From CAYRFE01 sp964423645 [NCBI: uncultured bacterium] (GTDB lineage: Bacteria; Macinerneyibacteriota; Macinerneyibacteria; Macinerneyibacteriales), in assembly GCA_964423645.1 (NCBI GenBank), contig CAYRFE010000019.1, positions 8,743 to 72,742 of the forward strand: a DNA stretch of 64,000 bases. The letters are read 5' to 3'. The translations under genes and the position numbers were made by a program. Shown here piece after piece: positions 8,794 through 18,856 of the stretch. Every line of letters starts with the position of its first letter. Position 1 is the first letter of the stretch. Under the pieces are notes generated by a model. That model was not told where the DNA came from. It was given only the letters and a program-made list of their open reading frames with translations, and made no database searches.

Positions 8794-11700
8794 TCAGTAT
8801 TTAAATTTAAATTTCATATCAATATTATATTTCATATCGCCCTTTTCCTCTTCTGCACCTGTCTCAAGCGAAAGATTATTGTTGATGTAATAAATAACAT
8901 TAAAACGTTGGTTCTGTCCTTTGACCATTTCGTTACGATATACGACATAGAAAGAATTGCCCAAGTATTTCCCCACTTCAACATCAAGATAACGATCATT
9001 ATCACTCAATAAATTCCCTCGAACATTCAAAGTGTCAAGCATTGCACTTCGCTTAAGCGGTTTGAGTAATCTTTGTTGTAGATAAAAGGTCGCCCATTCA
9101 CCGGCTTTTTCATTCATAAAGCCTGTGTTTTCCAGTTCATTCATGGGCCGATTAAAAGCAAGTAACGATAAAAGGTCATTTTGCGACAAACTCGGATCAT
9201 CACTCATAAGCGTGATTTTTGGTTCGGCAAGGGAACCGGTTACATATAAGTTAATTCGTTTACGCCCGCGATAAAAAATATCAGTCTGTCCCTGAAGGTT
9301 GATATCCGGTGATATATCCTCGGGATTCGCAAACATGAGTTGTGCTTTCACAACATTAAACGGAACATCTAAAAAGTAAAACGTCCCCTTTTTCGCATCC
9401 ATAGTCCCGGACAATACCGTTTTCCCTTCAACATATACTTTTTTGACGATAAAATCGACATCAAATTCAATATTAACCGAATCATTTCTCCACCAGATAT
9501 TATTTGAGCCATGCATACGAATATTCATATTAATTCCGGATAACTCTTTTCGACCTGTTCCCGACAATACGGTAAAAGGTGCACCCCATACGCCACTGTC
9601 GACAGTAATATCCCCTGTCATTATTTCATCGTTACCTTTTCCTAAAATGCGAATAGAGCCTCCTGCAAACCCGCTGAAATACCATACATTCGGCACATAC
9701 ATACCATCAAATTGTATCGTAAAATCAAGATACCGATCATAAATGATATCTTTGATATCCCCGATCATTTTCACGCTTCCACGTTCATTCGCTGTTCCCT
9801 CAATGGAATGTATTATAAGATGATTATTCTGTACTGTTGCATGTCCGTTGAGACGTTCAATCACTGCATTACCGATATCAAATACAATCAGTTGCGTATC
9901 CGCAAGTTTAACATCGGCATTCACTTTCAATTTCCCGTCATACGCAACACTGAGAAAACCGCTGAAATATCCGTCAGTGACGCTGACGTCTGTGGTTGCG
10001 AAATTAACCAGAAAGGAAGAATACATTTTTTTGATATCCCCGCTCAACTCAAATGAACGAAACGCAAGAGTGTTGTTAATATCACAATCAATACGCCCTG
10101 TCAGAGTATTGAGAGTATCATTCACTGAGAAAGTAAATTTTTCGATAGTATAATGGTCTTGATCATACTTCGCTTCGAAAAAGATCGAATCAATTCGAGT
10201 CTGAGAAAAATTCTCATATACCATCACAAAAACAGGTAGATCACAGATTATATGAGATTGAATAGAATCCCCGTCACGCAAATATGATACATTCAAGGAT
10301 AACTGCCCCTCAACATCCGGAAAAATTTCTTTATATGAGTTGACTCTCCCGATATCGATCAAACCGCTGAGATTCACATTCATTTTTCGGTCATCTTTAT
10401 TTGCTGTCGCATCAATTTTTATTGAACTGACTGTATCGGAAATGTGAAGATCTTTCACTGCCCATTCATTTTTTCCCCAAATGAGAAGAGGAGACCGGGC
10501 TGATATTATCTTTTCGCCAAGAACTGTTTCTGCATGAAAATCAGTGCTCATCCATACATTTTTTTCTTGCAATGCCGTTAATGAAATACTGAGCCATTGT
10601 GTGTCACTGAAATACACATCACACTTACGCAATGACGCTGTTGTCGATGTAAGAGCGCCTTCCATTTTCCCGATGGTGATATGCGGAAAGGGACTGTAAT
10701 CTACATCATTGATGTAGATTGAAAACTCCGTTGTCGCATGTGAATGTGCAATAGATGCAAATATCTGCCCAATCTTTTTATTTTTATAGGCAACATTATG
10801 GGCGGTAAAGACACCGGATCCTGCAAGACCTTTTATATCATTTGTGACAACACCTCGGAAATCGATGTCACCGGCAACCTGGTTGGTCGGCAAAAAAAGT
10901 GACAACGGCAACGATTGTACCGTTAATGCGAAAGAAAAATTATCTTTGTAAATATTACCTTCACCACTCACGGATCCGTTTTCCGTTGTAAGTTCGAAGG
11001 CAGAAAGCGTAAGCAATTTTCCATCTTTTTTTATATCAAATGCACCGTCTGTTATGGTGCTCTGCTGTATACGCCCCTTGATATCAGTGATATTCATGAA
11101 ACCGTTAAAATCATCCCAGTTTCTGCCCTTACCGTTAAATACGACATTTGCAGAGATATCTGTACTATAATAAGTGGTAATAAAATCAGAAATCTTAATA
11201 TGCTCCACGGTAAACGCACCATTAACGACCGCCTCGCCGCGAAGTGTAGATGTTACATATCCTCTAAAATGCATATCTCCTGCTGAAAACGCTATATCGC
11301 GAAAAGTGAGCGTATCATTGGTATATAAAAAAGTATATTTACCGTTCACCAGTGTTGTTTTACGATATCCTGCATTATTGACGGTGACAAAACCGTTGAT
11401 CTGCGGTATCCCGTCTGTCCCGGTAAGTTGTGCATGAACAGATACGACACCTCGTACATTTTGATCAATAAGCGATAAATTCGCATCGGTGATATCCATT
11501 TCACCGGAATAAACACCGCCTGATCTCTTTACATGGGCAGTTAATTCTGTATTACCTATCCCCATCTCTACGCCAAGACTTCGATCGTCACCGTTGATCG
11601 TCACAAGAGCATTCGATATTGTTATCGGTAAAGGTTGAATTCCAGTAAATACTTCTCCTTTGAGCGAATTACACGCTGCATAAAGCGCGGTATCATCCGA

Positions 11701-12192
11701 AGAAAAATTTAATACGGCATCATCGACACGAACATATCGTCCTCTTTCATCCGCGCCATACACTCTTTTTAAGACGATCTTTTCCGCAATAATTCTCAAG
11801 TGAGTGCCGGTATGTTCTTTTGTATTTTTTGTTGCGAGCAGTGTTTGAAACGCGGGATAGTCTTCATAGAACACCAATGTATCTTCAAGTTTGAGTTCGG
11901 AAATTCTGATTGTGTCTCCAAAAAGAGCATCCATCGGGTTTATACTCACTGATAATGACCCGATCATACTTCTCGTACCCAGAGATATATGCTGAGCTTT
12001 AACCGTAAAAGGGAATTTATACGTAAAAGCGATTGATGAGGTTTCAAGCGTCGTTTCACGACTGAGTTGCTCAATCACTTTTCGTACGACAAATTGATCC
12101 AAGCGTGTAATCAACGCAAATTGATATACAAAAAACAGTATGATTACCGCCATCACAAGATCAAACAATAACGTTTGAAGAAGTTTACGCAT
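8794..12192 (-). CDS. tamB: TamB-like translocation/lipid-transport module protein
   Basis: An 1132-residue protein with one N-terminal membrane anchor (about residues 7-28), then a very long beta-rich region of repeated short strands, the AsmA/TamB beta-taco architecture. The C-terminal 200 residues carry the TamB (DUF490) signature: INLQGQTDIFYRGRKRINLYV, GSLAEPKITLMSDDPSLSQ, DLLSLLAFNRP. TamB spans the periplasm from inner membrane to the outer-membrane TamA and is known to work in outer-membrane protein assembly and phospholipid transfer. It overlaps the Omp85 gene by one base in a TAATG arrangement, so the two are translationally coupled and encode a matched pair. At the low end of TamB lengths (usually 1200-1500). 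Confidence 0.9.
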   Translation of the reverse strand: MRKLLQTLLFDLVMAVIILFFVYQFALITRLDQFVVRKVIEQLSRETTLETSSIAFTYKFPFTVKAQHISLGTRSMIGSLSVSINPMDALFGDTIRISELKLEDTLVFYEDYPAFQTLLATKNTKEHTGTHLRIIAEKIVLKRVYGADERGRYVRVDDAVLNFSSDDTALYAACNSLKGEVFTGIQPLPITISNALVTINGDDRSLGVEMGIGNTELTAHVKRSGGVYSGEMDITDANLSLIDQNVRGVVSVHAQLTGTDGIPQINGFVTVNNAGYRKTTLVNGKYTFLYTNDTLTFRDIAFSAGDMHFRGYVTSTLRGEAVVNGAFTVEHIKISDFITTYYSTDISANVVFNGKGRNWDDFNGFMNITDIKGRIQQSTITDGAFDIKKDGKLLTLSAFELTTENGSVSGEGNIYKDNFSFALTVQSLPLSLFLPTNQVAGDIDFRGVVTNDIKGLAGSGVFTAHNVAYKNKKIGQIFASIAHSHATTEFSIYINDVDYSPFPHITIGKMEGALTSTTASLRKCDVYFSDTQWLSISLTALQEKNVWMSTDFHAETVLGEKIISARSPLLIWGKNEWAVKDLHISDTVSSIKIDATANKDDRKMNVNLSGLIDIGRVNSYKEIFPDVEGQLSLNVSYLRDGDSIQSHIICDLPVFVMVYENFSQTRIDSIFFEAKYDQDHYTIEKFTFSVNDTLNTLTGRIDCDINNTLAFRSFELSGDIKKMYSSFLVNFATTDVSVTDGYFSGFLSVAYDGKLKVNADVKLADTQLIVFDIGNAVIERLNGHATVQNNHLIIHSIEGTANERGSVKMIGDIKDIIYDRYLDFTIQFDGMYVPNVWYFSGFAGGSIRILGKGNDEIMTGDITVDSGVWGAPFTVLSGTGRKELSGINMNIRMHGSNNIWWRNDSVNIEFDVDFIVKKVYVEGKTVLSGTMDAKKGTFYFLDVPFNVVKAQLMFANPEDISPDINLQGQTDIFYRGRKRINLYVTGSLAEPKITLMSDDPSLSQNDLLSLLAFNRPMNELENTGFMNEKAGEWATFYLQQRLLKPLKRSAMLDTLNVRGNLLSDNDRYLDVEVGKYLGNSFYVVYRNEMVKGQNQRFNVIYYINNNLSLETGAEEEKGDMKYNIDMKFKFKY

Positions 12193-13937
12193 TAAAATAC
12201 CTGACCAATGGCAAAATGGAATTGATATTGATCGTTAACCAGACGGAATGCATAATCTGCACGAACAATTATAAACGGCAAAACATACCGAATACCCGCA
12301 CCTGCCCCGTATTTAAGCATATCAAATGAAATATCTTCATTTTTTTCCAGACCCATCCCCACATCAAAAAACAGCTCACCCCACCAGTTGCCATATAATT
12401 TCACGCGTTCTTCTTTATTTATATACATGATCGAGTGAAATTCTTTTCCGATCCCGCCGTAATCATATCCGCGGATATCGTATGCCCCGCCCAAAGAAAA
12501 CAACTCTTCAAGCGGCACACTTCTTATCCCGGCTAAATCCGACATGCTTTTATATTGCATATGTAAAACGGAAATAAAGCGATTGTCATACAGATTTTTA
12601 TACAACGATACTTCCGCACTTGTGTGTAAATACTGCCAATCTCCTCCCAAGAAGCCTCCGACCATTTTTTCATACAGACTTATATACATGCTGTCTGTCA
12701 CCGGATGCATTTTATTCTCGACACTGTCATAGTACGGATTAATGAAAAGCGCATTCATCGTAAGCCATGAATCGGTCTCAATACCGCTTTCTTCTATTCG
12801 CGAATATGAAGTGACTTTTTTCTCAAATCCCGCAATAGTAAAAAGGTAGTGCGTAAGTTCCTTTTTGAAAGAAGCCGTGAGCTTAACTGAGAAAAGGTCA
12901 TAGAGCTCTTTTTTCTCAGTTTCAGCGAATAATGCCCCGTTAATAATAAGGCGCCGGTTAAAAAACCACTGCTTTTGCCCTGTGATACCTAACGAGATCT
13001 TATAATTATCATCATGAAAATCAACTTCATCTTTATTAACAAGCGCAATTTTGATTAATTTATTGAAATAATTATTATTACCCCATTCAATTCCGATTCG
13101 ACCGGTCGCCGGCGATGTAAATCCCACATCAAAACCGACCCATTTGAACTTATCCTCGCGAACCTCTACAAGAGTATCAACAATCCCGTCATGTTCGGAC
13201 AATTTTATGACCACATCTGAAAAAACTGAAAGTCGATATAATCGTTCTTGAAATAAAAGCACTTCTGAGCGAACAAATAAGTCTCCGGGACCGTAATCAG
13301 CTTCACGTGAAATATGTTCGTGGGGGATTATCGAGTTGCCGCTTACCAGTACATTCCCGAAATGATATAAAATCCCGGGAGTCACTTCAATGTTGAGTGA
13401 AACTGAGTAGATATCCTGTACAGTCCTACGGACACTCACAGACGGTTTAAAATAACCGTTCTCCTGAAGCAGAGACGTCGTATCAATCCGTATAGTGTCT
13501 TCTGCCGATATGCTCCACCGTTCGCCGATAAGATTTTTAAATTTCTTTTGTAAATCAAATTCAGTATATGAGGATGATAATGATGTAATTATTTGAGGAC
13601 TACCCTCTTTTATGTTAATTGTAAGTATGACCTTATTATTGGATAAAATCTCGTATGCACCCTCGACAAAGGCATCGGGAAATCCATTTTCACGATATAA
13701 ACGAGTTACACTGTCAATATCACTATAATAGATGTATGAATAGAATAAGGATTCTTCCCGCATTTTGAGAACACTGAGTATCTCGCGTGTGGGAAGAATC
13801 GAATTTCCTTCGACGGTAATTTTATCGACGATTAACGATTGAGCATAGATATAAGAACATAGAGTACACAGAACGAATACAATCGCGACACGGATTACAG
13901 ACCTAATGTTTTCCCCGCTTTGATGCATTTTGTGCAC
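12192..13937 (-). CDS. tamA: Omp85-family outer-membrane protein, TamA-like
   Basis: A signal segment ([19 protein letters not shown]) is followed by POTRA repeats ([20 protein letters not shown] and two further copies to about residue 230) and a 16-strand-type beta-barrel ending in an aromatic residue (FHFAIGQVF). Coupling to tamB supports TamA rather than BamA. The start is uncertain: GTG at 13937 and ATG at 13928 both lie inside rpmB, overlapping it by 34-43 bases, and neither has a clear Shine-Dalgarno. A GGGG run precedes an in-frame ATT that would give the tidiest signal peptide. Translation is probably coupled to rpmB. Confidence 0.85.
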   Translation of the reverse strand: MHKMHQSGENIRSVIRVAIVFVLCTLCSYIYAQSLIVDKITVEGNSILPTREILSVLKMREESLFYSYIYYSDIDSVTRLYRENGFPDAFVEGAYEILSNNKVILTINIKEGSPQIITSLSSSYTEFDLQKKFKNLIGERWSISAEDTIRIDTTSLLQENGYFKPSVSVRRTVQDIYSVSLNIEVTPGILYHFGNVLVSGNSIIPHEHISREADYGPGDLFVRSEVLLFQERLYRLSVFSDVVIKLSEHDGIVDTLVEVREDKFKWVGFDVGFTSPATGRIGIEWGNNNYFNKLIKIALVNKDEVDFHDDNYKISLGITGQKQWFFNRRLIINGALFAETEKKELYDLFSVKLTASFKKELTHYLFTIAGFEKKVTSYSRIEESGIETDSWLTMNALFINPYYDSVENKMHPVTDSMYISLYEKMVGGFLGGDWQYLHTSAEVSLYKNLYDNRFISVLHMQYKSMSDLAGIRSVPLEELFSLGGAYDIRGYDYGGIGKEFHSIMYINKEERVKLYGNWWGELFFDVGMGLEKNEDISFDMLKYGAGAGIRYVLPFIIVRADYAFRLVNDQYQFHFAIGQVF

Positions 13938-14083
13938 ACATATACCTTTTTTGCTTCACCGAACACGTCAAGTGTTACTTTTTGCAGGTTTGGCTCAAAA
14001 CGTCTGCGGGTCTTATTCTCCGCATGGCTTACACGGTTCCCCCAGATCGTCATCTTCCCACAATAGTGGCATATTTTACTCAT
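13895..14083 (-). CDS. rpmB: Large-subunit ribosomal protein bL28, zinc-binding type
   Basis: A 62-residue basic protein matching bL28 throughout: CHYCGK at the start, [20 protein letters not shown] in the middle and CTKCIKAGK near the end. The two CxxC pairs mark the zinc-ribbon (C+) form, which is known to be replaced by zinc-free paralogues under zinc limitation in some bacteria. It sits in the large ribosomal subunit. The ribosome-binding site is AAGGAGG. Its 3' end is overlapped by tamA, an unusual link between a ribosomal protein and envelope biogenesis. Confidence 0.95.
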   Translation of the reverse strand: MSKICHYCGKMTIWGNRVSHAENKTRRRFEPNLQKVTLDVFGEAKKVYVCTKCIKAGKTLGL

Positions 14084-14107
14084 GCTACCCCTCCTTGATG
14101 TGCCGAG

Positions 14108-14135
14108 ATGATAGCATACTTTTAGAACGATGCAA
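14108..14135 (-). promoter_or_regulatory. Candidate promoter of rpmB-tamA-tamB
   Basis: TTGCAT and TATCAT lie 16 bases apart on the minus strand, placing the start of transcription shortly before the AAGGAGG of rpmB. The -35 box is weak. Confidence 0.4.
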
Positions 14136-14437
14136 GCAAAAAACGCAAATAGACCGTATGAAATTCGCGTTTAATACATCATGTTCATTCGTACAACACT
14201 ACAAACCTTCATTCAGTTCCAATGACTAGCGTAGAAACCCTCCGCTATCACGTTAATATACCGAATCTTTTTGGAATATGCAAGCCTTCATTATATATTC
14301 TTGTTTCAAAGCAGAGAAGCACTTTGCGAAATTCAAAAGATTACGAATAATTTTTACCCGACAAGGCTGGTGCAAACTTACCACTACATAACAACTTAAC
14401 CTACACTTCGTCGGTCATCGAATGAAGTGAGTCCCTA
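14136..14437. other. Intergenic stretch without recognised features
   Basis: This stretch separates the rpmB promoter from the 3' end of the CapA-like gene. I see no open frame with a ribosome-binding site, no strong hairpin with a T-run and no copy of the window's repeat families. Confidence 0.5.
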
Positions 14438-15349
14438 TTATTTGAACACATACGGCATATAACTGTCAGGTTCAGAACGAATGGTAAAAATGTCCGCCGA
14501 AATTTCACCGTTATCCTTGACGGTAATCATCGGTACCAACCCGGTTTTGGTTGATAATCGATGATCAATATCAAAAAGTGTATTTCCTAAGCCGTAGAAT
14601 ACCGGTTTCCCGCCAATCATTTCCCACACTTGCACAACATGCGTATGTGCACCTACAACAATATCAGCCCCGTATTCAAGTGCAAGACGACTGAGTTTTT
14701 TTTGCCGTTCGGTTACTTGCATGTCATATTCTTGACCAAAATGGAAATATACAATGGTAATACCCTCAGCATTTTTATATGGCTCAAGCGCGATACGGAT
14801 CGTATGAGGGTCTGCAGGGCACGTACCGGCGGTGGTCATATCGGCAAAAAAAGACGGCGTGATATCAGAAAATCCGAAAAGACGTACCGTGCTTCCGTTT
14901 TTTGCGGTCAATACTGCGGGTTTCATTGCGTCATTGATATCTTTCCCAGCCCCTGTGATTTTAATATTCAATTTCTTTAAATACTCTATCGTATCCAACA
15001 TACCTTTCTCTCCGTAATCGAGGATATGATTATTCGCTAATGTTACGGCATCCAACGAAAACATTTCAGTATGTGAGGAAAAATCAGGGAAAAGTCGAAG
15101 CAGATACATTTTATCGGCACCTGTTTGCTCGTAGGTTGCGGTGCATTCAAAATTTCCTATTACGACATCGGCACGTAGTATCAATGAAAGCAATCTGGGA
15201 TCCATTCGTTCTTTTTTCAATAAAAAATTGGTTTGCACCCTTCCGCCGGGGTAAATGTCCCCAAAAATTAAGATATTGGTATCCGCATATAAAAAACTCG
15301 AAACGAGTGATATCGTAATGAGAATAGTAGCTATATATCTATTTTTCAT
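14438..15349 (-). CDS. CapA/PgsA-like exported metallophosphatase-fold protein
   Basis: The sequence shows the PGA_cap (CapA) motifs in order: GDIYPGG, VVIGNFECT, TLANNHILDYG, VYFHFGQEY, GAHTHVVQ and FYGLGNTLFD. The family has a calcineurin-like metallophosphatase fold, with His and Asn ligands in the NNH and GAHTH motifs. It is best known for poly-gamma-glutamate capsule formation, although most members are uncharacterised. A signal peptide (MKNRYIATILITISLVSSFLYA) places it outside the cytoplasm. The start at 15349 overlaps the upstream ABC exporter gene by 11 bases; an ATG at 15364 is also possible, and neither has a strong ribosome-binding site, so translation is likely coupled. No other capsule genes are present, so its substrate is open; an exported polymer handled with the ABC pair is a guess. 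Confidence 0.82.
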   Translation of the reverse strand: MKNRYIATILITISLVSSFLYADTNILIFGDIYPGGRVQTNFLLKKERMDPRLLSLILRADVVIGNFECTATYEQTGADKMYLLRLFPDFSSHTEMFSLDAVTLANNHILDYGEKGMLDTIEYLKKLNIKITGAGKDINDAMKPAVLTAKNGSTVRLFGFSDITPSFFADMTTAGTCPADPHTIRIALEPYKNAEGITIVYFHFGQEYDMQVTERQKKLSRLALEYGADIVVGAHTHVVQVWEMIGGKPVFYGLGNTLFDIDHRLSTKTGLVPMITVKDNGEISADIFTIRSEPDSYMPYVFK

Positions 15350-17036
15350 GATATATTTCAGCATAGAGTGCGTTATTTGCCTTTAAAACATCATGCGAGC
15401 CAAATTCCACAATTCTCCCGCCATCAAGAATATATACCGTGTCAACAATCTCAGCTATTTTCGGGCGATGAGTAACCACAATCAGCGTCTGATCAGGAGT
15501 TTCAGCGAAAAGATCGTGCCATAAATGCATTTCTGTCTCCGCATCCAGGGCTGATGTGACATCATCTAATATCAAAATATCAGGCCTGTGATATAATGCT
15601 CTGGCTAAAGCAAGCCGTTGCTTTTGTCCTCCTGAAAGCGTCTTACCTTTCGGGCCGACGATAGTATCCATACCTAAGCCGAATTTATCCATTTCTTCGA
15701 GAAATTGTGAAACTATCAGTGCTTGTGTAAAACGCGTTTCATCTTTTACACCGTTCAATAAAATATTATTTTCAATCGTATCGGAAAAAATAATGGCATG
15801 TTGTGATGCATATCCCGTCAACGCTCTATAGGACGCTATTTCACATTCGTGTAACGATAGCGAATCAACCGTTATCTCACCGTTGGTGGGTGCGATTATC
15901 CCGGCAAGCAACTTCGTCAAAAATGTTTTACCGCTTCCGATCTTACCCATTATGGCGATCTTTTCACCGCGCATTATTTTTAAGTTGATATCTTGCAATA
16001 TCTCTTCGCCATCAATAGCATATCCCACATTTTTACACACGATAGTATCTTTGAATTGTGCGTGTTGTGTACCTTCCGATTCATCAGTGCGGATTGTTTC
16101 CAATTCGCCGAGACGTCTGCTTGAAACCAGCGCTTCGCGACCACGCACAAAGAGAACACCGATATCACGAATCGGATGAATAAGATTTGCCATGTATGCA
16201 ATAAATGCAACGAATGTACCCAATGTCATGGTTCCGCGTATAACCATCGCGCCGCCCACTGAAAGAACAAGAAACATGCTCAATCCGTTCACTCCCATAT
16301 TGAATACATCATTGGTCGCCCGTAACGAGACTGCTCGCATCTCGCATTTTTTTCGATCATACAGCATTTTCTTGAAAAATGATGTCGCATGCCACTCTCG
16401 GTTGTATGACTTAAGAATACTGATGCCGCTAAAACTGGAATAAATATAATCATTCATATCTGAGATCTTTGTTTGCAATAGAGTATATGCACGGCGAAAC
16501 ATACGTTTGGAAAAAATCATAAATGCAATAATGGCGGTTACGGGAAGCAAGGTATACAATGTAAGGATCGGATTTAATATGACAAGAAAATACATCGATA
16601 CACTGAATATTAAAATCGCATCAAGCCCTCGAAATACGCCCGAGCTTAAGAACCAGCTGAGTTTTTCTGCATCATCTGTCAATCGTGTCAATATTTCACC
16701 GGTTGAAAAAGAGCGGAATTGCAGTTTCCCTGCTTTCATAAGATTCCCGAATGCACGTGCACGCATCTCCCACTCAAAACGCATATTCATCATTGCCCGG
16801 TTGCTCTGAAAATAGGCATACACGATAAAACGTGAAACTCCTATAATGATAACCATCGTTACATATGGACCGATATCGGCAATTGCATGAGTATCAGATA
16901 ATTGATCAATAATGAGTTTATAAAAATAAGGGATACTCGTCCGAAGAAGTGCCGACAGAAGCGTAATGAATATAAGGAAAAAAAATCTTGACCTATGCGT
17001 TGTCCACTCGCGAATAAGTCTCGTCTTCAGCTCCAT
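15339..17036 (-). CDS. ABC exporter half-transporter, degenerate-site subunit
   Basis: Six membrane helices (about residues 15-310) precede an ATP-binding domain with Walker A (GKIGSGKT), a canonical signature LSGGQKQR, Walker B (ILILDDVTSALD) and an H-loop (VVTHRP). The catalytic glutamate after Walker B is Asp, the mark of the degenerate-site subunit of heterodimeric exporters such as TmrAB or BmrCD. The start at 17036 follows GAGGAG and gives 565 residues; an upstream in-frame ATG would place extra charged sequence deep in the previous gene. It overlaps the partner gene by 44 bases. The family exports drugs, lipids or peptides; the substrate cannot be read from sequence. Confidence 0.9.
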   Translation of the reverse strand: MELKTRLIREWTTHRSRFFFLIFITLLSALLRTSIPYFYKLIIDQLSDTHAIADIGPYVTMVIIIGVSRFIVYAYFQSNRAMMNMRFEWEMRARAFGNLMKAGKLQFRSFSTGEILTRLTDDAEKLSWFLSSGVFRGLDAILIFSVSMYFLVILNPILTLYTLLPVTAIIAFMIFSKRMFRRAYTLLQTKISDMNDYIYSSFSGISILKSYNREWHATSFFKKMLYDRKKCEMRAVSLRATNDVFNMGVNGLSMFLVLSVGGAMVIRGTMTLGTFVAFIAYMANLIHPIRDIGVLFVRGREALVSSRRLGELETIRTDESEGTQHAQFKDTIVCKNVGYAIDGEEILQDINLKIMRGEKIAIMGKIGSGKTFLTKLLAGIIAPTNGEITVDSLSLHECEIASYRALTGYASQHAIIFSDTIENNILLNGVKDETRFTQALIVSQFLEEMDKFGLGMDTIVGPKGKTLSGGQKQRLALARALYHRPDILILDDVTSALDAETEMHLWHDLFAETPDQTLIVVTHRPKIAEIVDTVYILDGGRIVEFGSHDVLKANNALYAEIYHEK

Positions 17037-18765
17037 GGATCTCCTCTTTTTGTTCTGCGGTGAGTTGACTCTTGCACAATGTATAATATAATTCTCCTTT
17101 TTCAAATAACTCTTGATGGGTGCCCGATTCTTTAATCTCACCTTTACTCAACACAAGAATTTTATCGGCATGTCGAACCGTACTCAAGCGATGTGCAATG
17201 AGTATTGATGTTTTCCCTTCGCATAGAAGCGACAACGCGCGTTCTATCTTTTTTTCAGTAAAAGGATCAATGGATGATGTTGCCTCATCGAGAAGAATAA
17301 TATCGGCTTTTCGCATCATTGCTCGCGCAATTGAAAGCAATTGGCGTTCACCCGCGGAAATATTTGCCCCATCCTCATGTAGTACGGTCGAATAACCCTC
17401 AGGCAAACTCATTATAAAATCATCAACTTCAACTTTTTTACAAATAGATCGAATATACTCTTCGGGGATCGAATCATCAAACAGACGTAAATTATCCAAA
17501 ACCGTAGCCGGAAATAAATACACATCCTGCTCAATAAGTGCGATACGACGCCGTAAAGAATAAATATCAAGCGCTCGAATATCAGTATTGTCTATAAACA
17601 CCGTACCTTGTACCGTGTCATAAAAACGCAACAATAACTTGATTATCGTACTTTTTCCGCCGCCTGTTTCTCCCACGATCGCCCAACGACCGCCTCGCGG
17701 CAACACAATTGATATACCGTCTAAAACAGGCTCATCTTCTTTATAAGAAAAATGTACATTCTCAAAGGTTATTCCTTTTTCCAACCCCTCAAAAGGCTGT
17801 TCGCCGTTGCGCATAGGGACAGGCGTCATATGAAGATCATAGACCCTCGAAAATGCCGCAAATGAACGCTGTATTTGGGATATTTGTTCGGAAATAGTGG
17901 TAAGAGGATCAAAGAATCGGCGAACATACTCTAAAAACAACTGAAGCACACCGAACGTCACCGCACCGCTTATGATCAACGCTGCACTTGAACTCATGAT
18001 CACACCGACGATCACATCCTGTAACATTACGATCATATTAAAAAATGTTATCGAAATAAATTCTGCATTACGGTCGATGACAAATTTTTTCTTATTATCA
18101 GTATTAAATTCTTTGAAAAACACATCTTCACGATTATAGGATTTTATAATATCCAAGCCGGTCAGATACTCGGTAATTTTTGCATTGATCATACCGACAT
18201 ATCGTCTTGACCGCTGAAACATGGGGAAGACATACTTTTGCATAAGCATACTTCCTATCACCACGATTGGTACTGCAGCGACAACGACCATCGCAAGGCG
18301 TGCATTCACGTGAAACATGACGTACAACATGCGTGTAAATACGATAAGACTTCCTAATAGCACAACAGTAGTCGATACAAAGAAAAAACGAACTTTTTCC
18401 GCATCACTTTCAACACGCGATACCAATCGCCCTGCCGACATGTCAGTAAACATCGCATAATTCCAATGTAACACTTTTTCAAATGACATAAGTTTCATTT
18501 TTATGAGAATATCTTGACCCAACGTTTCCAACACGGTGATCATAAGATATTGCGATACAATGACAATACAATAAATTGCCATATACCAACCAGCCGCATG
18601 CTTTAAACCTTCAAGATTATTTTTGGTGATCCCTAAGTCAATAGCATTCTTTACGTATAAGGGGGCTTCGACAATTAAAAAAGAATTCAATGTTAAAAGA
18701 AGAAATCCTAAGAAAAACCGATGCCAGAACGGTAGCAGGAAATGTTTGATTAAATACTTCCACAT
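16993..18765 (-). CDS. ABC exporter half-transporter, catalytic-site subunit
   Basis: Six membrane helices (about residues 15-310) and an ATP-binding domain with Walker A (GETGGGKS), a non-canonical signature ISAGERQ, Walker B (IILLDEATSSID) with the catalytic Glu, and an H-loop (LIAHRLS). The variant signature complements the partner's Asp-for-Glu change. One composite ATP site uses this subunit's Walker motifs and the partner's LSGGQ and is competent; the other is impaired. That is the known layout of heterodimeric type IV exporters. The ATG at 18765 has no Shine-Dalgarno and lies eight bases after a -10 box, so the mRNA may be essentially leaderless. Confidence 0.9.
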   Translation of the reverse strand: MWKYLIKHFLLPFWHRFFLGFLLLTLNSFLIVEAPLYVKNAIDLGITKNNLEGLKHAAGWYMAIYCIVIVSQYLMITVLETLGQDILIKMKLMSFEKVLHWNYAMFTDMSAGRLVSRVESDAEKVRFFFVSTTVVLLGSLIVFTRMLYVMFHVNARLAMVVVAAVPIVVIGSMLMQKYVFPMFQRSRRYVGMINAKITEYLTGLDIIKSYNREDVFFKEFNTDNKKKFVIDRNAEFISITFFNMIVMLQDVIVGVIMSSSAALIISGAVTFGVLQLFLEYVRRFFDPLTTISEQISQIQRSFAAFSRVYDLHMTPVPMRNGEQPFEGLEKGITFENVHFSYKEDEPVLDGISIVLPRGGRWAIVGETGGGKSTIIKLLLRFYDTVQGTVFIDNTDIRALDIYSLRRRIALIEQDVYLFPATVLDNLRLFDDSIPEEYIRSICKKVEVDDFIMSLPEGYSTVLHEDGANISAGERQLLSIARAMMRKADIILLDEATSSIDPFTEKKIERALSLLCEGKTSILIAHRLSTVRHADKILVLSKGEIKESGTHQELFEKGELYYTLCKSQLTAEQKEEIHGAEDETYSRVDNA

Positions 18766-18773
18766 CGAGTTCG

Positions 18774-18802
18774 ATACTATACGGATACCGAAAGAACGTC
18801 AA
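18774..18802 (-). promoter_or_regulatory. Promoter of the ABC exporter operon, near-leaderless
   Basis: TTGACG and TAGTAT lie 17 bases apart; an overlapping TATAGT at 15-base spacing is an alternative -10 box. The ATG begins nine bases after the -10, where transcription is expected to start, and there is no ribosome-binding site. Confidence 0.5.
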
Positions 18803-18856
18803 GTGAAAATCGAAGGCGCCCGAAAGATTTTCTTTGTGTGTTGCCTTTTCATTCAG

